Shown: positions 17,342 to 26,330, counted from the first letter of the stretch. The stretch: DNA of 49,536 nucleotides from Bacteroidales bacterium (GCA_017550405.1 JAFZPH010000009.1:1-49536); one strand, 5' to 3'. Notes: generated by a model from the letters alone, not told the origin. A program made the numbers and translations.

Positions 17342-17537
17342 TGTTGTGTGTATTTAATGGATAATAAAAATTAACAACATTATAACGCAGAACTGCATAT
17401 TTTATTGTGTCACTATTCCTCATAATATAATTGACGACGGCAGGGCAACGTCCAAACAGAAAACCTATGGCAATACGGGAAAGGGTTTTAGGTCAATAAA
17501 AGGCCTACTGCCTATGAGGGTGGGCATGGAAGAAAAT
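17342..17537. other. Gene-free spacer
   Basis: This is an A/T-rich spacer between two minus-strand genes. No convincing promoter, RNA or ORF was found. Confidence 0.4.
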
Positions 17538-17576
17538 AAAGAAGACAGCCAGCCAATGAGCCGGACTGTCTTCTTT
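17538..17576. terminator. Hairpin terminator, active mainly on the minus strand
   Basis: AAAGAAGACAG (17538-17548) pairs perfectly with CTGTCTTCTTT (17566-17576). On the minus strand a T-rich tract follows, so it ends the truncated T9SS cargo gene. Confidence 0.8.
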
Positions 17577-17596
17577 CCATGTTTCTGACTAATCTG

Positions 17597-18487
17597 TTAT
17601 TTTACAACAAAACGCGTTGTAGAGGTGCCGCGCTGCGAAGTGTATTGCAACATGTATACCCCCTGTGGCAAGGTACTCACATCGATTGTGACTTCGGACG
17701 AAGTGGTTTGGTGCTGCATCTGTCGGCGACCGGTAACGTCAAAAAGTGTAAGCGTGCCGTGGGCGTCGGGAAGGTTTACCGATACAATATGGCTGGCAGG
17801 ATTAGGACAGAGCGTCAAAGAGGCATCCTCTACATCATCAATGCCTACTTGTTGCCATATTCGCAAACCTGGTATTCCAATAGTTGGGTTACTGGAATCG
17901 GCATCTTTACGAAGACGAATAGCTATACGCACAGGGTTGCCTTGATAATATTGAGAAAGGTTGATAGGCTGAGTGGTGGCAACTGTCTCGGAAATAGGAA
18001 GGAGGTAGATGGTGGTGAAGTCGCTGCTGTCAATACCTCCTCCTTGCGATATTTCCACAGTGACAACGCTGCCCATGGGTGTTTCGTGTTTGACTTCAAG
18101 CATCATAGTACCGTCGCCACTTAAGTCGAAAAGAGGCGAAATGTAGCGGTCGTCTGTTTCGTCAAAGACTATTCCGGAATAATAATCGACTGCAAGGTGA
18201 TAATAGCCATCGCGATTACCGTAGGTGACAGTTTGCCAACAGACTCTTAGAGGCTCATCATCCTCGTAGTTGATGACATAGGGGTATGTGCTGACGGGAG
18301 TGACACAGTCGACTGCAAGTATTGTATCGACTACCACAGTACTGCCACAAGGGCTTTCGATACGTGCTTCGACGACATGTCTCCCCAAATTGTTCCAAAC
18401 AAGAAAGGCGATAACATTTATATTTATTTGAAAATACAAATATAATAATAAAAAATATAAGAGGCAAAAAAAAAACGACAAAGCCAT
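17597..18487 (-). pseudogene. N-terminally truncated T9SS cargo protein next to tRNA-Leu
   Basis: The frame runs back through the tRNA gene; the first ATG outside the tRNA is at 18487, giving at most 296 residues. The first ~22 of these (MALSFFFCLLYFLL...) come from A/T-rich spacer and are not a convincing signal peptide. Next is a fragment matching the end of an Ig/PKD-like domain (WNNLGRHVVEARIESPCGS, DTILAVDC). A jelly-roll-type domain (YPYVINYEDDEPLRVCW to IPGLRIWQQVGI) follows. The end is an intact type-A T9SS sorting domain (LCPNPASHIVSV...LFDVTGRR...LPQGVYMLQY, last residues RFVVK). The 5' part of a larger gene therefore seems lost. It may be silent, or expressed from the tRNA promoter. 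Confidence 0.7.
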
Positions 18488-18505
18488 GTGACTTTGTCGT
18501 TTCTG

Positions 18506-18588
18506 TACCCCGGGGGGGACTTGAACCCCCACGCCATTGCTGACAGCAGATTTTGAGTCTACCGCGTCTACCATTCCGCCACCAGGGC
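18506..18588 (-). tRNA. tRNA-Leu (anticodon CAA)
   Basis: The RNA has 83 nt. The acceptor GCCCTGG pairs with CCGGGGT, with G1-U72 as in other bacterial leucine tRNAs. The anticodon arm is GTAGA-CTCAAAA-TCTGC, giving anticodon CAA (reads UUG). There is a long class II variable arm and a T-loop TTCAAGT with a GGGGG/CCCCC stem. The discriminator base is A. The 3' CCA is not encoded. The minus-strand element TAATTTTG at 18660-18667 is the likely promoter. Confidence 0.95.
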
Positions 18589-18659
18589 TTTTCGAAAGTG
18601 CTCTGGAAAAGCCTTCAAGAGGCTTGTTCCATCACTTTTCTCTCTCTCGAAAACGGGTG

Positions 18660-18667
18660 CAAAATTA
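18660..18667 (-). promoter_or_regulatory. -7 element TAATTTTG for tRNA-Leu
   Basis: The minus strand reads TAATTTTG 72 bp upstream of the tRNA. It is divergent from the prs promoter. Confidence 0.65.
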
Positions 18668-18729
18668 CGCACTTTTTTCGACATGGCAAATTTTTTTTTC
18701 AAAAACTACAATAATCAAGAAAAATAGTG

Positions 18730-18737
18730 TATCTTTG
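18730..18737 (+). promoter_or_regulatory. -7 element TATCTTTG for prs
   Basis: This is a consensus TATCTTTG 21 bp upstream of ATG 18759, so the start of transcription must lie just before the gene and the longer upstream frame is excluded. Confidence 0.75.
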
Positions 18738-18758
18738 CAGTCTCAAAATCAACACAAA

Positions 18759-19739
18759 ATGGGCGAAAAAAAAACTGATAAAGTATTCATTTTTGCGGGT
18801 CGTGCAACAGAAAATCTGGCCCACAGAGTAGCGGATATTTATGGAATTCCGCTTGGAAATTCCACCGTTTTCCAATATGCCGACGGAGAATTCCAGCCTT
18901 CCTACGAAGACACCATCCGCGGTGGCACGGTCTTCATTATCCAGTCCACCATCCCTCCCACCGACAACCTTTTTGAGTTGCTGCTGATGATTGACGCCGC
19001 CAAGCGCGCATCGGCCGAGAAAATCATTGCGGTGATACCTTACTATGGCTTTGCCCGTCAGGACCGCAAGGACAAACCCCATGTGCCTATCGCCTCGAAG
19101 GTGATTGCCGACATGATCCAGGCCGCCGGCGCCGACCGTGTTATCTGCATGGACTTGCACGCCGACCAGATTCAGGGGTTTTTCAATATCCCCGTCGACC
19201 ACCTTTATGGCTCGTCGCTGTTTATGCCTTACATCCGCGAGAAGTTCGACATTGACGATGTGATGTTCGCCAGTCCCGACATGGGGGGCAGCAAGCGCGC
19301 GGGTATGTATGCCAAGACGCTGAACAACAGTTTCGTCATCTGCTACAAGCACCGTAACAAGCCCAACGAGATTGGCGAGATGCGCCTGATTGGCGACGTG
19401 ACCGACCGCCATGTCATCCTGCTGGACGACATTATCGACACGGGTTCGACCATCTGCAAGGCTGCAGGCATTATCATGGAGAGCGGAGCCAAGAGCGTAC
19501 GCGCCATGATCACCCATCCGGTGCTGAGTGGCAACGCTATCGAGAAGGTGGAGAACTCCGCCCTCGAGGAGCTGGTGACCACCGACACTATCCCCCTGAA
19601 ACGCCAGAGCGACAAGATTCGCGTGCTGAGCTGCGACTGGCTGCTGGCCGAGGCTATCCGCAGGGTGGTCTATTTCGAGTCGCTGGACAACCTCTACGAG
19701 ACCACCATCCACCACAAGGGTGTCATCCACCGAATGTGA
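18759..19739 (+). CDS. prs: Ribose-phosphate pyrophosphokinase
   Basis: The enzyme has 326 residues, near the usual ~315, and is cytosolic. It makes PRPP from ribose 5-phosphate and ATP for purine, pyrimidine, histidine, tryptophan and NAD synthesis. Landmarks are FQYADGEFQPSYEDTIRGG near residue 40, YYGFARQDRKDKP near 97 (ATP site), DLHADQIQGFF near 131 (Mg/ATP site), and the PRPP-binding motif VILLDDIIDTGSTICKA near 220. Start ATG 18759 is fixed by the promoter at 18730. It is transcribed alone or with L25, because no terminator is obvious between them. Confidence 0.97.
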   Translation: MGEKKTDKVFIFAGRATENLAHRVADIYGIPLGNSTVFQYADGEFQPSYEDTIRGGTVFIIQSTIPPTDNLFELLLMIDAAKRASAEKIIAVIPYYGFARQDRKDKPHVPIASKVIADMIQAAGADRVICMDLHADQIQGFFNIPVDHLYGSSLFMPYIREKFDIDDVMFASPDMGGSKRAGMYAKTLNNSFVICYKHRNKPNEIGEMRLIGDVTDRHVILLDDIIDTGSTICKAAGIIMESGAKSVRAMITHPVLSGNAIEKVENSALEELVTTDTIPLKRQSDKIRVLSCDWLLAEAIRRVVYFESLDNLYETTIHHKGVIHRM

Positions 19740-19740
19740 A

Positions 19741-19847
19741 TGTGTTAATGCGTTAATGTGTTAATGCGTTAGTCGATTTACGAAATAACGAAATAACGAA
19801 TTCAAACCTATCAACGGATAAACAGTATTACCGAAATAACGAATTCA
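19741..19847. repeat. Short tandem and direct repeats between prs and L25
   Basis: Four 8-bp units TGYGTTAA/G occupy 19741-19772. CGAAATAA is doubled at 19781-19796. A 16-bp direct repeat CGAAATAACGAATTCA occurs at 19789-19804 and 19832-19847. No TAnnTTTG promoter for L25 is visible in this spacer. Confidence 0.85.
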
Positions 19848-19892
19848 TAATTATTATTAACCGGCCTGCGGGCCATTAAAAACAAACAAAAA

Positions 19893-20474
19893 ATGAGAAT
19901 AGTATCATTGAGCGGTTCTCTCCGCGAGAACGTAGGGAAAAAAGATGCTAAGGCTCTCCGTCGCGAAGACAAAGTGCCTTGCGTAATGTACGGTAAAGGC
20001 GAGCAGTACCTGTTTGCTGTTCCCCAGACCCAGTTCCAGCGCATCCTGTTCAACCCCGAACCCTGCTACGTTGAGATCGACCTGAACGGCACCAAGCATC
20101 GCGCCATGCTGAAGGACATCGATTTCCACCCCGTTACCGAAATCGTGTACCACTGCGACTTCTACGAGCTGAGCGACGACAAGCCCATCGTGATGTCCAT
20201 CCCCGTCCACACCACCGGCACTTCGGTCGGCGTGATGAAGGGCGGCAAACTGGCTTACAAACAGAAGAGACTTAACGTCAAGGCTCTTCCCGCCGACATG
20301 CCCAGCGAGATTCTTATCGACATCACCAACCTGGATGTTGCCCAGCGCTGCAAAGTGCAGGACATCGCCACTGAGAAATACTGCATCCTCAACCCGAAGA
20401 GCAGCGAGGTGGTTGTGATCAACAGCACCCGTGCCGCCGCTACCGGAGCCAACGAGGTTGTTGAGGCTGAATAA
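19893..20474 (+). CDS. rplY: 50S ribosomal protein L25 (long CTC/TL5 form)
   Basis: The protein has 193 residues and binds 5S rRNA. The N-terminal ~95 residues are the L25 barrel (LSGSLRENVGKKDAKALRREDKVPCVMYGKGEQ, the conserved start), and the C-terminal half (from ~DKPIVMSIPVHTTGTSVG) is the TL5/CTC beta domain found in the long form. The length and start MRIVSLSG are usual. The last ~15 residues are an Ala/Glu tail, common in this family. It is followed by a long A/T hairpin and then era. Confidence 0.96.
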   Translation: MRIVSLSGSLRENVGKKDAKALRREDKVPCVMYGKGEQYLFAVPQTQFQRILFNPEPCYVEIDLNGTKHRAMLKDIDFHPVTEIVYHCDFYELSDDKPIVMSIPVHTTGTSVGVMKGGKLAYKQKRLNVKALPADMPSEILIDITNLDVAQRCKVQDIATEKYCILNPKSSEVVVINSTRAAATGANEVVEAE

Positions 20475-20491
20475 TAATCCAAGTTGAATCT

Positions 20492-20542
20492 AAAACCTAA
20501 AAACTAAAAGGTCGCTTGTTTGCCTTTTGGTTTTTAGGTTTT
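20492..20542. terminator. 20-bp A/T-rich hairpin between rplY and era
   Basis: AAAACCTAAAAACTAAAAGG (20492-20511) pairs with the arm at 20523-20542 apart from one wobble, around an 11-base loop. With T-rich arms on both strands, it probably works in both directions or attenuates read-through into era. Confidence 0.75.
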
Positions 20543-20564
20543 GACTTTTAGCACCCCTTTCCCC

Positions 20565-21446
20565 ATGCACAAAGCAGGCTTTGTAAACATCATCGGCAAC
20601 CCCAACGTGGGGAAGTCGACCCTGATGAACGCGCTGGTGGGCGAACGGCTGAGCATCATCACCAGCAAGGCGCAGACCACGCGCCACCGCATCATGGGTA
20701 TCGTCAACGGCGAGGATTTCCAGATAGTATACACCGACACCCCCGGCATCGTCAACCCTCACTACAAACTCCACGAGCAGATGATGGGTGTGGTGCGCAA
20801 CGCCTTGGAGGATGCTGACCTGTTCCTCCTTGTGACCGAAGTGGGCGAGACACTGAAGAACCAGGAGCTGCTGGCCAGAATCGTCCGTTCGGACATACCC
20901 GTCATATTGGTCATCAACAAAATCGACCTCTCGAACCAGCAGCAGGTGGCCGATAAGATGGCCTACTGGCACAACCAGATCCCCCGGGCAATCATCATTC
21001 CGGCTTCTGCCACCGAACGCTTCAACATCGACAGTATCTTCGACCACATCATCGAACTGCTGCCGGAGAACCCGCCTTATTTTCCGAAAGACGAGCTGAC
21101 CGACCGCTCGATGCGATTCTTCGTAAGTGAAATCATCCGGGAGAAGCTTTTGCTGTACTATCAGAAAGAGATACCCTACAGCTGCGAGGTGGCGGTGGAG
21201 AGCTACGAGGAGAAAGAGGGGGTGGACAATATACGCGCCATCATCTATGTGGAGCGCGAGTCGCAGCGCGCCATCGTGATAGGCCACCAGGGCAAATCCA
21301 TCAAGAAAGTGGGGACAGAGGCACGCAAGGACATCGAGGAGTTCACGGGGAAGCGGTGTTTCCTCAACCTGTATGTGAAAGTGCTGAAGGACTGGCGCAA
21401 CAGCGAGCGTGCGTTGAAGCAGTTTGGCTACGAGACGGGCGACTGA
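20565..21446 (+). CDS. era: GTPase Era
   Basis: The protein has 293 residues, normal for Era, which binds the 3' end of 16S rRNA and acts in 30S assembly. The GTPase motifs are G1 GNPNVGKST (near residue 11), a TTRHR switch, G3 DTPG, G4 NKID and a G5-region PASA. The C-terminal KH domain contains the VIGHQGKSIKKVGTEARKDIE stretch. ATG 20565 is chosen because the upstream in-frame TTG lies in the hairpin. The frameshifted VanX-like gene follows by 22 bp. Confidence 0.97.
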   Translation: MHKAGFVNIIGNPNVGKSTLMNALVGERLSIITSKAQTTRHRIMGIVNGEDFQIVYTDTPGIVNPHYKLHEQMMGVVRNALEDADLFLLVTEVGETLKNQELLARIVRSDIPVILVINKIDLSNQQQVADKMAYWHNQIPRAIIIPASATERFNIDSIFDHIIELLPENPPYFPKDELTDRSMRFFVSEIIREKLLLYYQKEIPYSCEVAVESYEEKEGVDNIRAIIYVERESQRAIVIGHQGKSIKKVGTEARKDIEEFTGKRCFLNLYVKVLKDWRNSERALKQFGYETGD

Positions 21447-21468
21447 CCCCCACCAACGTTTTCCAGCC

Positions 21469-22216
21469 ATGCGGCCTTACATCCTGTTCCTTGCAGCCTT
21501 GACGCTTGCCGGATGCCGGCACAACCCGCCGTCGGGTGTGCTTTGCGACACCGTTCCGCACAGGGACACCGTTCCCACCACATCGCGACCTGCCGCTTCA
21601 TGCTATACACCCACCGAATTCCGGTTGCTGGAGTGGGGGCTGGTCGATGTGCAAGCGGCTGGACTCATCCATCCAGGTGCATCTGGTCTATTCCACACCC
21701 GACAACTTCGCGGGACGGATACTCTACCCGGACATACACAAGGCATTCCTGCTGCCGCAACTGGCCCAGAAGATAGCCGCCGCGCAGAGAGAGTTGCAAA
21801 GCATGCGTCCCGACCTGACGCTGGTGATACTCGACGCCGTGCGGCCTTTGTCGGTGCAGCGGACCATGTTCAGCCTGGTACAGGGCACTCCACGCAATAT
21901 CTATGTATCGAACCCACGCAACGGTCCCGGCCTACACAATTACGGTGCGGCCGTCGACATTACCCTTGCCGATACCGCAGGCAACCTGTTGCCCATGGGA
22001 ACTGAATTTGACCACTTCGGGCAGGAATCACATATCGACAACGAAGGTGGACTGCTTGCCTCGGGGCTCATCACGCAGCAGGAATACGACAACCGCCGCC
22101 TACTGCGTCAGTTGATGCGCAACCAGGGGTTGATTACATTCCGCTCGGAGTGGTGGCATTTCAACCTGATGTCGCGCACGCGGGCACATCAAACACTGAA
22201 GCCTGTGGACCTGTAG
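21469..22216 (+). pseudogene. D-Ala-D-Ala dipeptidase (VanX/DdpX type) interrupted by a frameshift
   Basis: The start ATG 21469 gives a lipoprotein-type signal (MRPYILFLAALTLAGC) and the conserved EWGLVDVQ. Homology then jumps by one base near 21655 into the frame that encodes RLDSSIQVHLVYSTPDNFAGR and the rest of the enzyme to 22216. Joining the two frames restores a continuous VanX-family protein of about 248 residues. Catalytic elements are intact: DAVRPLSVQRTMF, the SNPRNGPGLHNYGAAVDI zinc site (His, Asp), DHFGQESHIDN, and the C-terminal SEWWHF (Glu, His). The family cleaves D-Ala-D-Ala. The interruption may be a real mutation, a sequencing or assembly error, or recoding. It lies in the era transcription unit; its stop is 12 bp from the convergent helicase gene. 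Confidence 0.8.
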
Positions 22217-22228
22217 GCTGTGAAGGTC

Positions 22229-24700
22229 CTAAATCCCTGCAACATATCGCGCCACCCGGAGTTGGAGATAGCTGTATTTTCCATCATAATGCTCGTACAC
22301 CTCCTTGAGGTGTGTAGTGTCAGGATGCTCTGACCAATAGGCCGACAGCTCATCCATCGCCTCTTGTGGCAACAGCAGCTCGGGGTCGAGAACATCGTGT
22401 TCGACTGCGGTAAGCAGATAGCCTTCGGTGGTACTCACAGCACGGTTCAATTCCCGAGCCACTTCAGACACCGTCTTGCCTTCGGACACCAAGATAGCCG
22501 CCTGCTGCCACATGGGCACCTTTTCCGGCTCCGCGACTTCGGTGATCTCTGGCAGGGGGATGCCCTTGTCCTGGCAGTAGTCGCGAACAATCTGCATAAT
22601 GTCGGAGCCGTATTTCTTCAACTTCATCTTACCCATACCCGGCACCTCTTTCAACTCGTCCATGGAGAGCGGCAGTCGGTCTGCTATTGCCAGGAGGGTT
22701 TTCTGGTGCATGATGGTGAAAGCCGGCAGACCAGCCTCGTCGGCCATGTTGCGACGCCAAGACGACAGCATCGGTACCAAGGCGGGATGCTGCACACCCT
22801 CGTAAACTTTCTCGCGCCGTTCGCGCTTGGGTTTGGTTGGCTCCTGCAGTTCGAAGTCCACCTTGGCTTTCTGGCAGCGGACGATGTCGAACCCCTTTTC
22901 ACCGACACGCTTGAGCAGAAAGCTCTTCAGACCTGAATCGTGGCGGTAGCGTTCGGCCAGCTCTTTCAGTCGGCGGGCGGTTTCCTTATTGTCCACATCG
23001 ACATCCAGAAGCGGCTGCACCCGTTTGTCGACATTCTCCAGCACACCCTGGAAATAGGCCGATGCCTTGCCAATGCGCTCCTGCATCAAGGGGGCTGCCT
23101 GACTGTCGCCTGTTTGGCCGATAGACGTCAACTGGCGGCGAAAACGAGCTGCCACCGAGACCAATTCTTCAACCTCGCCGAGACAAAGCTGCGAAATAGC
23201 TCCAGCCTGTGCGGGATAGACAGAGCGCAGATGCTCCTGAAAGAGCCGGTTCAGTCCCTCAGTATCGTGCTGCAGGGTGGTGAAATCGAATAAATCGAAG
23301 AGGACATCGTAGAAATATTGCGACCTGTAGCCGTCGAACATCTGCTCAGCCTGGGCTGGAGGCGTGAACGTGCGGTTGAACTGCGTTATATCGTCGCTGC
23401 CAAAGGCACAGCGGGAAGTGACCGGCGACAGAAGAGTCAAGCCTTCAAGACTGCGACAACGGCTCAAGGCTACATATACCTGCCCATAGGTGAAGGCTCC
23501 TGACACATCCACTTGCACCCTGTCGAAAGTGAGGCCTTGGGCTTTGTGGATGGTGACAGCCCAAGCGGTTTTGAGGGGATACTGAACAAAGACACCATCT
23601 AGGGTCTGCTTTATCTGATTGTCGGTGCTGTCAATCTCATATTTCCATGTATCCCATCTCTCCTTTCCCACATAGATAGATTCCCCCTCGCTGTTCACCA
23701 CCACGATATGCTTCTCACCTTGGGACGAGTCGTCGTCGGTCTCCACTCTGTCCACCACACCTATCATACCGTTATAATAGCGGTGTCCCGAACTGTCGTT
23801 TTTTACAAACATCACCTGAGCACCTACTTTCAGCTCCAGATGCCGCTCGGTGGGAGCGGCACTGTCGGGGAAATTGCCCTCCACGACGGCATCGAAGATG
23901 TGGACAGGCGTGTCCAAAGCTTCCAAATGGCGGCGGTTGACCTCGTCGGCCTGCCAGTTGTGGGTAGTGAGCAGGATGGGCTCCTGCCCATCGGCGAAGA
24001 CTGTGTGGTCTCCCGGCTTTCGCACACGGGAGTTGAGAGCTGCCAGTGTGGCCTCGTCGAATCTGCTATCGCGGATATTGTTAAGCAGACGCAGAAAGAG
24101 AGGGTCCTGCTGGCGGTATACTGTGGTCAATTGAATGGTAATATACTGCAACCGCTGCAAGGCTTTGCTGTGGAAGAAGAAGGGCGAAGGGTATACCCTG
24201 TCCATATAGGGCCGCTCCTCGTCGGTGACCACAGGAGCCAGCTGTTGCACATCGCCAATCATCAACAACTGCACACCCCCGAAGGGACGGCTGCTGCGCC
24301 GATAGCGTCGCAACACAGCATCCACCGCGTCGAGCAAATCGGCTCGCACCATGCTTATCTCATCAATAATCAGCAAATCGAGTGTACGTATCACGTCCAC
24401 TTTCGACTTTCTCAACTGCTTCTGGCTTTCGGGGAGCTGGTATTCGGTCACCAATTCCTTCACATCGGGCAGATAGGGGCAGAATGGGAGCTGGAAGAAA
24501 CTGTGTATCGTCACCCCACCTGCGTTCACTGCAGCCACACCTGTGGGTGCCAGCACAACGTTACGCTTTGGACAATTTGCAACAATATGGTGTAGAAACG
24601 TGGTTTTCCCTGTCCCTGCCTTTCCTGTCAGGAACAACGAAACACCCGTCTCGTTCACATACTTTTCAGCCAGTTCTATCTCCGGGTTTCTCTGCTCCAT
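22229..24700 (-). CDS. PIF1-like helicase with HRDC and C-terminal HTH domain
   Basis: The protein has 823 residues. The superfamily 1B core has Walker A GKAGTGKTT at residues 26-34, a PTGVAAVNAGGVTIHSFF motif Ia, Walker B LLIIDEISM, a GDVQQLAPV motif III, TTVYRQ motif IV and motifs V/VI in TIHKAQGLTFD and YVALSRCRSLEGL. After ~residue 470 there is a helical linker, then an HRDC domain (~637-706, HPALVPMLSSWRRNMA, PGMGKMKLKKYG). A wHTH/HTH_40-type region follows (~728-780, EGKTVSEVARELNRAVSTTEGYL), as in RecQ-type tails. The likely role is in replication-fork or G4/duplex unwinding and repair. It is 31 bp downstream of nadE on the same strand, probably one transcript. Confidence 0.9.
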   Translation of the reverse strand: MEQRNPEIELAEKYVNETGVSLFLTGKAGTGKTTFLHHIVANCPKRNVVLAPTGVAAVNAGGVTIHSFFQLPFCPYLPDVKELVTEYQLPESQKQLRKSKVDVIRTLDLLIIDEISMVRADLLDAVDAVLRRYRRSSRPFGGVQLLMIGDVQQLAPVVTDEERPYMDRVYPSPFFFHSKALQRLQYITIQLTTVYRQQDPLFLRLLNNIRDSRFDEATLAALNSRVRKPGDHTVFADGQEPILLTTHNWQADEVNRRHLEALDTPVHIFDAVVEGNFPDSAAPTERHLELKVGAQVMFVKNDSSGHRYYNGMIGVVDRVETDDDSSQGEKHIVVVNSEGESIYVGKERWDTWKYEIDSTDNQIKQTLDGVFVQYPLKTAWAVTIHKAQGLTFDRVQVDVSGAFTYGQVYVALSRCRSLEGLTLLSPVTSRCAFGSDDITQFNRTFTPPAQAEQMFDGYRSQYFYDVLFDLFDFTTLQHDTEGLNRLFQEHLRSVYPAQAGAISQLCLGEVEELVSVAARFRRQLTSIGQTGDSQAAPLMQERIGKASAYFQGVLENVDKRVQPLLDVDVDNKETARRLKELAERYRHDSGLKSFLLKRVGEKGFDIVRCQKAKVDFELQEPTKPKRERREKVYEGVQHPALVPMLSSWRRNMADEAGLPAFTIMHQKTLLAIADRLPLSMDELKEVPGMGKMKLKKYGSDIMQIVRDYCQDKGIPLPEITEVAEPEKVPMWQQAAILVSEGKTVSEVARELNRAVSTTEGYLLTAVEHDVLDPELLLPQEAMDELSAYWSEHPDTTHLKEVYEHYDGKYSYLQLRVARYVAGI

Positions 24701-24731
24701 AGCTCACGCCCTGATTGGCGGTACCCAGATT

Positions 24732-26288
24732 TTAACTGATGGGGACACGGCGGTCTATTCCAAAGCTCATGGGCGATACCTTCAGCACCGGGGCAAACTG
24801 CAACCGCTTCCACTCGTTGATACGCACCTTGCGCAGTACCTGCGACACCAATTCCTCATCATAGCCTTCAGCTACAATCTCCTCGGCACAGAGCTGCTCC
24901 TCGATATGCAGATTCAATATGGCATCCAGCACACTGTAATCGGGCAGCGAGTCGGTGTCTTTCTGTCCGGGACGCAGCTCGGCTGAAGGGGGTTTGCAAA
25001 TGGTGTTGACCGGAATCCTTTCAACCTCGCGGTTTACATATTCAGCCAACTCATACACCTCGGTCTTGTACAGGTCGCCGATAACGCTGATGCCGCCACA
25101 ACTGTCGCCATACAGGGTGCCATAGCCCATGGCAGCCTCCGACTTGTTGGTGGTGTTCAAGGCCATAGCCCCGAACTTGTTGGCATAGCTCATCACTATG
25201 GTGCCGCGGATACGGGCCTGCATGTTCTCCTCGGTGACATCTTCAGCTCTGTCGCCAAACACTGGTTTCATGGTCTCCCTCAGCATATCAAACATGGGCT
25301 TGATGGGCACAATGTCGTACCCCACACCCAGATTGTTGGCCAAATCCACTGCGTCTTTCACCGAGTGGTCGGTGGAGTATTGAGAGGGCATCAGTATGCC
25401 GTGCACGTTCTCGGGGCCCAGAGCATCGGCGGCCAACAGGCATACCATGGCCGAATCCATGCCGCCCGAAAGACCCAACACCGCTCTTTGCAGATTGTTT
25501 TTGCGGAAATAGTCCCTTAAACCCGTCACCAGCGCCTTATACACCAATGCCACCACTTCGGGCTTCTCATCCTCACAGGGTTCGAGCAGCTGTAGGTCGA
25601 CGCTGGCTGCGCTCTCTTCAAAATAAGGCAGCTGGCACAGCACAACCCCTGCGGCATTCAACGCCATCGAGCCACCCGCAAACAATAGGCTCCCCTCGCT
25701 GCCGGTACGGTTGGCAAACACCAGTGCGGCATTCAGGTTCTCCACAATCTTGTGCATGCGGTAACGGATACGATAGGGCTTGTTATAGTCGAACACATTG
25801 CATCCGCAACAAATCACCACATCGGGCTGCCCAGAGTGCGACTTCGACAGCTCCTTCAAGTCTTCGTAGAAGCCTATCGCCAGCGACTGGTCTTGATACT
25901 GGATGGTTTGCACTCCCTCGCCGCGTACAAAATAGCGTTGCTCGTCGGGAGCCAGATATTTCTTGGTGATGATGCCACGGATGGCACAATTCTGTACAAA
26001 CACGATGGCGTTGCACAGACCGCGGTCTTGTATCTGCAACGGCATACCCACCAGAAAGGCGCGGTGCTCCGACCGCTGCACCAATTCCTGCAAGGCCGCC
26101 TGGGCACGTTTCTGGACGTCGGTATAGGCTACCGAACCATACAACGGCGCACCGCACAGCGTGCAGGCAGGAAAAACAGTCAACAACGCCTCCTTACTTT
26201 CAGGAGTCTCCAACTCTTCCAAAATCCATTTCAGATTTTCTTCAGGATTATTCGACACAATGTCGTGTTGTACTATATGTATATTCAT
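24732..26288 (-). CDS. nadE: NAD+ synthetase with degenerate glutaminase domain
   Basis: The protein has 518 residues from ATG 26288; the promoter at 26331-26338 excludes the ATG at 26333. Residues 1-~240 are a nitrilase-fold domain, and ~245-518 the NAD synthetase (P-loop SGGMDS at 274-279, NTTNKSEAAMGYGTLYGD, GDLYKTEVYELA). The synthetase amidates nicotinate adenine dinucleotide using ATP. In glutamine-dependent members the nitrilase half needs Glu, Lys and Cys. Here the FPE position reads VFPA (Ala41) and the CED position reads FYED (Tyr141), while a Lys (KKYLAP, 109/110) remains. The glutaminase half therefore looks inactive and the enzyme may use free ammonia (inference). Confidence 0.92.
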   Translation of the reverse strand: MNIHIVQHDIVSNNPEENLKWILEELETPESKEALLTVFPACTLCGAPLYGSVAYTDVQKRAQAALQELVQRSEHRAFLVGMPLQIQDRGLCNAIVFVQNCAIRGIITKKYLAPDEQRYFVRGEGVQTIQYQDQSLAIGFYEDLKELSKSHSGQPDVVICCGCNVFDYNKPYRIRYRMHKIVENLNAALVFANRTGSEGSLLFAGGSMALNAAGVVLCQLPYFEESAASVDLQLLEPCEDEKPEVVALVYKALVTGLRDYFRKNNLQRAVLGLSGGMDSAMVCLLAADALGPENVHGILMPSQYSTDHSVKDAVDLANNLGVGYDIVPIKPMFDMLRETMKPVFGDRAEDVTEENMQARIRGTIVMSYANKFGAMALNTTNKSEAAMGYGTLYGDSCGGISVIGDLYKTEVYELAEYVNREVERIPVNTICKPPSAELRPGQKDTDSLPDYSVLDAILNLHIEEQLCAEEIVAEGYDEELVSQVLRKVRINEWKRLQFAPVLKVSPMSFGIDRRVPIS

Positions 26289-26330
26289 AATCAACGTGTT
26301 TTTGCAATTGGCAATGTAAAATATAGGATG

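Noticed and set aside
18488..18574. N-terminal extension of the truncated T9SS gene
   Set aside because: These codons read through tRNA-Leu and cannot be a genuine protein start.
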